Origin: Symbiodinium natans
Taxonomy: Eukaryota > Sar > Dinophyceae > Suessiales > Symbiodiniaceae
DNA length: 64,000 nucleotides
Assembly (NCBI GenBank): GCA_905221605.1
Contig: CAJNDS010002095.1
Span: 502,001-566,000 of the forward strand
Direction: 5' to 3'
The notes beneath the pieces were generated by a model, which was not told where the DNA came from, did no database searches, and saw nothing but the letters and a program-made list of their open reading frames with translations. Positions 54,801 to 63,007 of the stretch are shown here, one piece after another. Positions within the stretch are counted from its first letter, which is position 1, and every line of letters begins with the position of its first letter. The translations under genes and the position numbers were made by a program.

Positions 54801-57800
54801 TTTAGGGGGTTTAGGGGGTTTAGGCGGTTTAGGGGGTTTAGGATTTAGGGCTTGGGGTGTAGTGTTGAGGGCTTAGGGTTTAGGGCCGGATCGGGGAGGG
54901 CTCGAGAGGGGGGGGGGTAGGGGGGGTAGTCTAGGTGAGGGAACCATAGCATCCAATGATGTAGAGCCACAGACGAGGGTGTCAAGGTTTCGATGCTCTT
55001 GCAGACATCAACTGACAGGCCAGAACCCTGAAGACCCTATAACTAAACCCTACCTCGACTAAAATCGTGCTTCCTTTCTAGGTTCAGTACCGACCGGTTA
55101 GGCTTAGTATCTCCCCTCACGAGAAGAATTCTAGTTGTGGTTTTGTATAGGTAGATCTCAACACCCAAGCCCGAAGTTATTGGCCTCCTACCTACTCGCC
55201 CTTCAGAATTCTGAGGGTACACAAGGCGGAATACACAAGAATCGCCTGGGCTTTCAGTGCTGCAAGCTCGTTCACAAGTCCCTAAACCCTAAACCCTCTC
55301 CCTACACCCGTTACTTAGTCTGGTAAAGGGGGACCCTCCCTACTTGGAGGGATTAACCAATTCTAACTGTACTTATAGCTGTACTTAAAACCATATTTGG
55401 GCACTCAAGGGGCGTATAAGTGGGTTAGAAGTACAGCTATAAGTGGTTGGTAAGTACCATGAACCCTAAACCCTTAACCCTAAACCCTAAACCCTAAACC
55501 CGAAACCCTACACCCTACACCCTAAACCCTAAGTACAGCTAAAATTGGTTAATAAGTACCATGAGCCTCCAAGTACACCTGATTTTACTGCCGACGAGGA
55601 GCCAGGTCCGCGCGCAGCATCAGCAGGCGTCGGACTGTGTCCACCCCTGCAGCAACCGTAAACCCTAACCCCGAACCCTAAACCCTAAACACCCATCTGC
55701 TCTTGGTATCCCTACTTTGGAGTCGACTCTGAAAAAAGTGTACTTTTTGGTACAAGTAGCTAAAATAGGAACCCAGAACTGTCGGGAATAGGGTCTTGGT
55801 GGTTGAGTGCTTTAGGGGTTTTGGGGAGGCTTAGGGCTTTCGGGCTGAGAGCACTCCTGGATAGGATGTAGGGCTTTGAGGGTTTGTGGCTGATGGTTTT
55901 GAGGCTTAAGTTTTTGGGGTTTCAGGGTTCGGAGGGTGGGGGTAACGAGTTCGTTTCTTACTATGACCCCCCCCTCGCCTGAAACTTGCCAAACCACACC
56001 CCCCCCCCCCCCCCCCCAAAGACGCCGCCATTCAGGTGTAAAGTGCGTCGATCTAGCTCAACCTTAAGACGCTCCTCTCAGCCCTAACCCCACTCAGGGG
56101 CCCCAACCCTGTACACACGTTCAACAGAAGCAATGAAACAAACTTACCCCTTCCGACTCTAAACGCACATGAGTCCTACCTTAAGTCCTGTCCCAAGCCA
56201 AAGCTGTGCAAAAGAGGGTTTAGGGTTTCGGGCTAAGGGTTTAGCATGCTAGGCCCTAAACCCAAAACCCAAAACCCTAAACCAGCAAACCCTGTAGGGT
56301 TTAGGGGATGGTCACCCTTATACTAACAGTCAGTAATAGGAACTCTACCAGGTGGGCACTCTTATCCCTATTGGGGACTGTTTAGTGTTTTGGGGTTTAG
56401 GGTTGGGTCCAGGTTTGTTTTTCGTGTTTTTTCTGGATTTTTTTTTTCGTATTTTCATGGTCTTGGGTTTAGGGTTTAGGGTTTAGGGTTTAGGGTTAGG
56501 GTTTAGGGTTTAGGGTTTTTAGGGTTTTTAGGGTTTTTAGGGTTTTTAGGGTTTTTAGGGTTTTTAGGGTTTTTAGGGTTTTTAGGGTTTTTAGGGTTTT
56601 TAGGGTTTTAGGGTTTTTAGGTTTTTAGGGTTTTTAGGGTTTTTAGGGTTTTTAGGGTTTTTAGGGTTTTTAGGGTGTTTAGGGTTTTTAGGGTTTTTAG
56701 GGTTTTTAGGGTTTTTAGGGTTTTTAGGGTTTTTAGGGTTTTTAGGGTTTTTAGGGTTTAGGGTCAGGGTTTAGGGTTTAGGGTTCAGGGTTTAGGGTTT
56801 AGGGTTTAGGGTTTAGGGTTCACCTGAAACCATAAAACTCAAAACACGAAAAAAGAACCATCAGCCGGTTGGGTCCAGGTTCGTATAATGGATGGAATAT
56901 CCCAAGGTTAATCCCAAGGCGCGGCCCACTGCGCAAACGGCGCTGAGGGGGGAGTGGCCACTCCCAGATGTGGAGTTCACGCAAGCGCCGGCCTCGCAAC
57001 TCGCTTTCCAAGGGTTTGGGGTTTACGGTTTAGGGTTTAGGGTTTTATGGTTTAGGGTTTAGGGTTGTGCATACCTAAGACCCTCTTTACCGGGTTCTAC
57101 CTACTAGTTAAGGGTAATTACTACTAAACTGTAGGTAAATAGGGTCCCAGTTAGGGTTAGGGTTTCGCGTTTTTCGGGTTTAGGGTTGCGGGCTCCCTCC
57201 GAAAACGCCTCCGCTAGCAGACGCATGACGTCGTAGTGGCCTGAGGCGGGCAAGGACCACGGACGACCCGAACCCAATCTAAACCCCAAAGGACATAAAA
57301 TAGTGGTCCGTTTGTCTGCTTTTCATACTTTGGGTGTCCAGGAAGCGCTTGAGCACCCTACAGCATGTGCCACTGCACGGGGTGAAAATGTCTGAGGCTT
57401 CAGTGTCGCTCATGGTGTGTGCCATCGCTATCCATGCCCAACTAAGGTTCTTACCAAAGAGCAGAGAGAGAGAGAGAGAGAGACACACAGTCACAGACAC
57501 AGACGCAGTCACAGACAGAGACACAGACACAGAGACAGACAAACGAAGCGACCGAGACAGAAAGACAGAGTGCAGTGAAGTTAAGGGTTTGGGCTGTAGG
57601 GCCAAACACACACACACACACACAAACAGCCCCCCAGTTTAACCCTAAACCCTAAACCGTAAACCCTATGGCAATCAGAGCCAGGAGCTTGGAAGGGAGG
57701 CTTCAGGGCGGGGGGGGGGGGGTAGGACTCAGAAGGGTCCAGGGTTTGAGGGCTTGTAGACACTTCGCAAGAAGGTAAGAGACCATCGAAAGGGAGCATA

Positions 57801-60800
57801 TACCTTCCCTTAGTTAGGGTTTATAAACCCTAAACCCAAAACCCTAAACCGCAAACCCTAAGCCTTAAACCCTATGCCCCAACCATGAAACCGAGGAGCG
57901 GTGGAAAGCGGCCATGTAGAACGGGCTTCGGTTCGAGCTATCTGCCTGGCAGAAGAACGCAGGAGCCCAACACCCATCAAATTGAGAAATACAGACATAT
58001 ATGTAGGTTTAGGGTTTAGGGTTTAGGGTTTAGGGTTTAGGGTTTAGGGTTTAGGGTTTAGGGTTTTAGGGATTAGGGTTTAGGGATCCTGAACTTGGAA
58101 CCCTAGCAAAAGTTAAAATTCTTTGCTGTTTCTCAGGGATAATATTGCCCAAAAAGAAAAGATATTTGCAAATACCCCTAAGACACATTGAGGGTTTAGG
58201 GTTGAAGGATGTTTGCCTCGAGACCGATGCTTGAACTCAGTTGTCTGTGAGTGCTGCGTGCCGCGCGTTGACAAGCACGTCAGTGAAGCATGAATGCAAC
58301 GAATTGCCGTTGACCGTCTCAACAAAGACGGCTCTCCAATAAGAGCTCGGTTTTCCTTGGAAAATAAGGTGCCTTTTTTTGGTTTAAAGGGGATTATGAG
58401 GGAACCTCAACCTCAAAAGGGGAATAATAAAGGGCCTACTCTGGGTCCTCTGGATCGACCTCGCGGCATGGTTGCGTTTCAGGGACTCTGATCCCTCAGC
58501 TGTCCCGATGTCTCTACGAAGCGGTAGCCCTAAACCCTAAACCCTGAACACTGAACCCTAAACCACCTAAAAGCCTCATAACTGGGGAAGCCCCTGCCTC
58601 CAATTGAGGGCCTGAAGGATTTTGGGCTTGAACGAGTCTTCGGGTCTTCGCACCTTAGGTGTACCGGGTCTTAGGTTGACAGCAAGGCCCAAAATCCCCA
58701 AAGGATCGTAGTGTCTGTGCGCGGGTTTTGGGTTTAGTGTTTAGGGTTTAGGGTTTAGGGTTTAGCCCCCTGGAGTTTCTGCATCCCGCCTTCTCTTTGC
58801 ATGCGCCGGCTTCGACCAGGCGTTGCACGACCTGCACCGTGCAAGAGCACCCTGAACCCCAAACCCGAAACCCTAAACCCCCTCAACCCGAACGCCGAAT
58901 GACTCTTGCATCATCGGGCTATAGCAGTCCGATTGACATGCGGCACCACCCTGCACAAGTATAAGCCCCACAGCACCTGAAGACCAGCCTATAGACGCCA
59001 AACCCAAAAACCTTCAACCCGAAATACCAAACAACGCTACACCCCAAGCCGTCTCAGGGTAGCTACATGGTCCCTTAGTACGGGCATGTAAAAAGGGTAC
59101 CCCTTATGTACCCCATACATACCCTACACGAAGTAAGGGCCTTTACCTCAGAACCCTTTAAAGGAGGTAAGGGACCGTATTAAGGGCCCATGAAACTACT
59201 TATTTACCAATTATATCTGTACTTATAACCCAGTTATAAGCCCCTTAACTGCCCTAATATGGTTCTAAGTACAGTTGTAAGTACAGTTATAATTGGTTAA
59301 TAAGTACTATGAACCTCCAAGTACCCTTTAGACAAACCCTGAGCCCTTCAACAGCGCATGGAAACTAAACCCAAGACCATCCTAAGGGTCTGAAAACCCT
59401 GAACCCCTAAACCCTAAACTAGCCTGAGCCCCAACCTACCCCAAGCCCTAAACCCTAAATCCTAAACCCTAAACCCTAAACCCTAAACCCTAAACCCTAA
59501 ACCCTACCTCATCTGGCGGCCTCGGCATGACCGTGGGCCGCTGCGAACCAGAGCGGCGAGGGGCGGCCTCCATCATAGGTTAGGGTTTAGAGTTTAGGGT
59601 TTAGGGTTTAGGGTTTGGGGTTCAGGGGTTTAGGGGTTTTAGGGGTTTTTAGGCGTTTAGGGGTTTAGGGGTTTTAGGGGTTTTAGGGGTTTAGGGGTTT
59701 AGGGGTTTAGGGGTTTAGGGTTGATATGGGGGGGTTCCGAGATTAGGGGCACCGCATTGGGGTCCTTTACGGTCAGGGAATCCTATTGTTTGGGGGGTCT
59801 GTATTCGGGGCCCCTCACTTTCGTAAACACCCATATGGTAGGTTGTAGCCTTGGGCTTAGCGTGGGTGTAAAATTAAAAGTTTAGGGTTTAAAGGGCTAA
59901 GGGTTTAGGGGTTTTGGGTTTCAGGGCTTTGGGCTTAAGGGTTTAGGGTTTAGGGTTGCGGGACCTATACCCTTGCGTTTGGGGGCCATTTTTCAAGATC
60001 CTCTAGGGGAATATAAGGGCCATATTCGGAATCTATAGAGGGAACCTCTTAGGGGTACATCCTCAAGGGTCCGAGTACGACTCCCTGGTGCCCCCAAAGT
60101 TGAAAAAGGGGGAGTTTTGGGTTTAGGGTTGAGGGCTTGGGGTTTATGATCCTAGACCCTAAACCCCAAACCCTAAACCCTACAGCCCAAAAACCTAAAC
60201 CCTAAACCCTAAACCCTAGACCCTAAACGCTAAACCCCAAACCCCTTAACCCCGGGGCGCACCATGGTCTGGTCGGGCCGCAGCTTCCAGGAGAAGCTCC
60301 ACCACCTGTCTCTGGAAGCCCGCAAGGGTTTAGGGTTTAGGGTTTAGGGTTTAGGGTTTAGGGTTTAGTAATTTAGGGTGTCGTATGGGGTGTGTTCCTG
60401 AATTCAGGCCCATTTGGGGTCTCTGGATCTCAGGAGAAAAAAAAAGGCATCCTTCCAGAGTCGCTTGCTTGAGGATTTAGTCACAAAACCCTGCAAAAAC
60501 AAAACCACCGACACCCCACACCAACCCTAAACCTCCAAACCCCAACCCTAAGCCTCCAAACCCTAAACCTCCAAACCATCAACCTCGAAAACGTAAACCC
60601 TAAACCCTAAACCCTAAACCCTAAACCCTACACCCTAAACCCTAAACCTAAACCCTGCCTGGCACTGCCCACAATCGGCTGCGCACTGCAGCGGCGTGAG
60701 GGTCAGCTCACGGCCGAGCCTCAGGGTTTAGGGTTTAGGGTTTAGGGTTCAGGGTTTAGGGTTTAGGGTTTAGGGTTTAGGGTGTAGGGTTCAGGGCGGG

Positions 60801-61337
60801 TTTCCCCCTTATGCTATACCCTGTAAGGGATTCTATAGAGTACCTCATATTCCCTCATGCCCTACTAAGGACCAGCTGAAATTGACAAAATGTCGGAACG
60901 TGAGTCGGCGCTGTAACCGGCCAGGCTTGGGGCTTAGGTTTTGTTGACGGTTTGGGTTTAGGGTTTAGAGTTTAGGGTTTAGGGTTTAGGGCTTAGGGGG
61001 CTTTTGGGGGTTTGGGGCTTGGGGGGGTTGGGGAGGGGGGAGGGGTTCGGAGGCCTAGAATACTTCGGGGCTTAGGGTTAGGGCGGCTTAGATGGGTTCC
61101 AGCGGAACTGATGCCTTTAAAGGGAGACGATTGTATAAGGTACACCTATAGTCCGTAACCCTAAACCCAAGCAACATCCTAAACCCGAAACCCGCGAAAA
61201 ACCCGAAGCCCTAAGACCTATCGGAGCCCTAATCTCAAACCCTAAACCCTAAACCCTGAACCCTAAACCCTAAACCTTACACCCTCGAAGTGCCTGCTGC
61301 TTAGGACGCTGTCCTCGGCGCCGGCGGCGTTCGGGTC
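51769..61337 (-). CDS. Ankyrin-repeat protein gene, at least 13 exons
   Basis: Exons in transcript order: 61294-61337, 60659-60719, 60251-60305, 59521-59567, 58790-58831, 57900-57945, 57190-57240, 56926-57003, 55603-55646, 54488-54550, 52918-52987, 52001-52019, 51769-51838 (TGA at 51769-51771). All phases agree when GC donors are allowed. The joined protein shows ankyrin helices in order: LTPLQCAADCGQCQ with VVELLLEAAARPD, SPLWFAAAHGHAE with VVQRLVEAGACKEK, RSPFYMAAFH with HYDVMRLLAEA, SPLSAVCAV with DTVRRLLMLRADL, DLPLVSAVRGGHV with AVVSALLEAAAAPN, and PTIAIHHVVRHAE with VARLLLDA. Six or more repeats of ~33 residues, serving protein binding; partner unknown. The upstream end is not found. 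Confidence 0.82.
52001..52987 (-). CDS. Ankyrin exon AVVSALLEAAAAPN and a 19-nt microexon
   Basis: 52918-52987 (GCACAAAG|GCCGTG to AAGC|GTTGGG) is followed by 52001-52019 (CGACGCAG|GGCCTA to ATCCA|GTCTTAG), which adds only PTIAI plus split codons. Phase agreement on both sides is the support for the microexon. Confidence 0.65.
52043..52209. mobile_element. MITE family II copy with central TTTAGGG array
   Basis: Left end CTAAGGGTCCGTGTACCTCT with TACATACTTGGGCC, right end GGCCCAAGTATATGCTATAG with GTAAATGGACCCTTAG are inverted repeats; the array 52094-52160 lies exactly between them. Empty relatives: 61650-61736, 32121-32198. Confidence 0.8.
54488..55646 (-). CDS. Ankyrin exons VDTVRRLLMLRADL and DLPLVSAVRGGHV
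   Basis: 55603-55646 (TGCTGCAG|GGGTGG to CTG|GCTCCT) and 54488-54550 (AACGCAG|GCGTTT to GTG|GCTCCT). Both donors read GCTCCT. The second intron then runs into GCTTAGGGTTTAGGG. Confidence 0.8.
55341..55575. mobile_element. MITE family I copy split by CCCTAAA array
   Basis: The element reads through to GGTAAGTACCATGAACC, switches to ~66 bp of CCCTAAA-type repeat (55463-55530), then repeats AAGTACAGCTAAAATTGG to ACCATGAGCCTCCAAGTA. The right end is therefore present twice, on both sides of the telomeric block. Confidence 0.8.
56463..56820 (+). repeat. Expanded TTTTTAGGG nonamer array
   Basis: Normal TTTAGGG at both edges surrounds about 27 units of GGGTTTTTA (56510-56757), with rare TTTTAGGG and GTTTAGGG interruptions. 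It is the longest variant-repeat tract here, in an ankyrin intron, and shows local amplification of a mutated telomeric unit. Confidence 0.95.
56926..57945 (-). CDS. Three ankyrin exons, middle
   Basis: 57900-57945 (TTCTGCCAG|GCAGAT) encodes ADSSNRSPFYMAAFH; 57190-57240 (GCCTCAG|GCCACT) encodes HYDVMRLLAEAFSEGA; 56926-57003 (GAAAG|CGAGTT) encodes SCEAGACVNS then GHSPLSAVCAV. The donors are GC. The middle exon could end earlier, since it and the next one both carry an LL/EAGA-like stretch. Confidence 0.7.
57460..57625. repeat. GA/CAGA and CA microsatellites
   Basis: GA run, then CAGACA-rich sequence, then CA run. Situated in an ankyrin intron. A TG run at 51016-51040 and a GT run near 13400 are similar. 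Confidence 0.88.
58790..59567 (-). CDS. Ankyrin exons PLWFAAAHGHAE and VVQRLVEAGACKEK
   Basis: 59521-59567 starts with two bases after GATGGAG and ends at GAG|GCCGCC (GC donor); 58790-58831 runs from GGTGCAG|GTCGTG to AAG|GCGGGA (GC donor). The joined text is a perfect ankyrin helix-turn-helix, which supports both GC donors over the nearby GTAGGG. Confidence 0.82.
59052..59208. mobile_element. Dispersed short repeat, TGGTCCCTTAG family
   Basis: Shares CATGGTCCCTTAGTACGGGC, TACCTCAGAACCCTTTAAAG, GAGGTAAGGGACC and GGGCCCATGAAACTAC with 13715-13870. The ends are weakly inverted (GGTCCCTTA and TAAGGGACC). Confidence 0.65.
59193..59324. mobile_element. MITE family I copy
   Basis: ACTTATTTACCAATTATATC at the left and AATTGGTTAATAAGTACTAT/GAACCTCC at the right. 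It directly follows a copy of another repeat family (59052-59208). Confidence 0.78.
60251..60305 (-). CDS. Ankyrin exon VVELLLEAAARPD
   Basis: AGAGACAG|GTGGTG to CGGG|GTTAAGG, 18 codons plus one base. The ~353-nt intron before it starts GCAGGGTTTAGGTTTAGGG and ends CCCTAAACCCTTGCGGGC then ACAG: the clearest intron with inverted telomeric ends in the window. Confidence 0.85.
60659..61337 (-). CDS. First recognised ankyrin exons
   Basis: 61294-61337 (CTGCAAG|GACCCG to GCAG|GCACTTC) encodes DPNAAGAEDSVLSS; 60659-60719 (CCTGAG|GCTCGG to CCAG|GCAGGG) encodes LGRELTLTPLQCAADCGQCQ. The poly-G/C run at 61351-61367 forms the C-rich tract before the first acceptor. Confidence 0.78.
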
Positions 61338-61649
61338 CTTGCAGCCGTAGGGGGGGGGGGGGGGGGCCCAAACCTTCCCAACGAGCTTAGGATTCAGGGT
61401 TTACATGTAAGGTTTAGGGTTTAAGGTTTAGGGTTTGGGGTTTAGGGTATAGGGTTTAGGGTTAGGGTCATAAGGTTTGGGCTTGCGGCTTAGGGCTTAG
61501 GGTTTCGAAATACTCCCTGCCACTTGTGGTCTACGGCGATTTTGGGTTCCCGAGTAAAGCAGATGCGCGCACGCGCGCTGGCAGAGTGGCGGCTGGCAGA
61601 GTGGCGGGGGGGGGGGTTACAAAGACTTGACAAGGCTCGAGGGCCCTTA

Positions 61650-61736
61650 CCCTGAGGGTCCATGTACCATATGCTTGGGCCTTCAAGGGGTTTTTGGGGC
61701 CCAAGCATGTACTATACAGGGTACATGGACCCTTTG
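61650..61736. mobile_element. MITE family II copy without telomeric insert
   Basis: AGGGTCCATGTACCATATGC ... GGGCCTTCAAGGGGTTTTTG ... TACAGGGTACATGGACCCTT: an 87-bp inverted-repeat element. Partial or diverged copies lie at 32121-32198, 40674-40745 and 52633-52712. Confidence 0.82.
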
Positions 61737-62279
61737 GGCTAGGGTTTAGAGTATGCTGCAAGGCGTAGCTCCGACGTCCTCAGCCTCTAAGGGATCCCGC
61801 AAATCAAGACATAGCTCCGTGGAATCTTGGAGTCTGTGACTTCTGGCGTGCAGGGCTGTTGAGCTTCCAAGACACACAGTCACTTAGTTGTCCAGTTTTT
61901 CTGGGGGAATTAAAGGTTAACCTTTGGGAATATAAGGGGATCATACTACCCCCAAAAAGGTGAAAGGTTACCTACTCTACTACTAGGGTCACACACAACC
62001 CTAAACCCTAAACCCTAAACCCTAAACCCTAAACACTAAACCCTAAACCCTAAACCCTAAACCCTAAACCCTAAACCCTAAACCTAAACCTAAACCCTGA
62101 AGGGCTCCCACCACGGAACTTCGGGTCTTTTTCAAAGCCCGAGCCCGGGGTTGGGTATTCAGGTTGGGGCCTAGGGGTGTAGGGCTGAGGGCTTATAGGG
62201 TTTAGGGTCAGGGTTTAGGGTTTAGGGTTGTGGGCTTACGTTCTAGAATCGGGTTCTTAAGGGCCGGTGTTCATGAGGG

Positions 62280-63007
62280 GTAGGTACCTATGGAACGTTA
62301 GGGAAGCTTAGCGAGGGAGCCTTAGGACTAGTGGGGAGTCTTAGGGAACCTTGGGTTATAAGCCCCGCTTGAGCCGAAACCCTAAACCCTAAACCCTGAA
62401 CCCCCTTGAGCCCCTCTCCCTCTAAGGATCCTACCTCCCTTGAACCCCCTCACACAAGGACTGTATAAGTTTAGGGTGTTTGGGTGTGGAGTTGACTATT
62501 TCTTGTTGGCAAAGGGTGCAGAAGTGTGCAGGGGTTTAGGGCTTAGGGTTCAGGGCCTAGAGTCTGGATGCAGCTGCCAGCTTCATGCAGCCACCCCATG
62601 AACCCGAAGCCCCAAACTATCCCGAACATCCCCAAGCAAAACAAACAACCATATTCATGAACCATGCAAAGCAGCACGTGTTCGTTCTCCGAGGCAACTC
62701 AAGGTCAAGGTGCAACGAAGGTGCAACGAAGGTGCCACGAAGGTGCAACATGATAATACATAGGTACTGGTGTCGGGCATGTCGAGACTGTGGTGGCATC
62801 GGTCCATGCTGGTCGGCATGCTGACCTCAAACATATGCCGTGACGCATCTGCGGCAGAAGCACACTGCTTCGCAAGGATCCGCAGGATGGGATCCAACGA
62901 CCCACTTCTCGTCCGCCTGAAGCTTGAACTTCTTGTTCCTGCTCAGAAAATTGACGAACCGGACGTCTGCCAACGTCCAGTCGCCTTGCTGCGGCAGGTA
63001 GCCCTCT
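62280..63007. other. Mostly non-coding stretch with an 11-bp tandem repeat
   Basis: Contains four GAAGGTGCAAC-type units at 62708-62750. Overlapping frames on both strands (for example 62655-62897, minus) have no recognisable domain. A minus-strand frame 62827-63051 follows the Cys/Pro-rich frame with a frame change and reads WTLADVRFVNFLSRNKKFKL, which may be a continuation of it. Confidence 0.5.

Larger units (their letters stand above)
51357..62230. repeat. Telomere-type repeat blocks in and around the ankyrin gene
   Basis: C-orientation: 51621-51713, 51841-51999, 52806-52897, 53208-53260, 53395-53510, 54395-54480, 55463-55530, 59446-59507, 60150-60245, 60525-60656, 61996-62099. G-orientation: 51357-51466 (about 15 perfect heptamers), 52094-52160, 53006-53090, 54090-54155, 54573-54880 (TTTAGGGG and TTTAGGGGG variants), 57017-57065, 58005-58087, 59578-59726, 60327-60370, 60722-60800, 61405-61465. 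Confidence 0.93.

Noticed and set aside
2097-62230. Chromosome end (true telomere) in the window
   Set aside because: Blocks are short, degenerate, in both orientations and interleaved with genes that continue across them, so they are interstitial.
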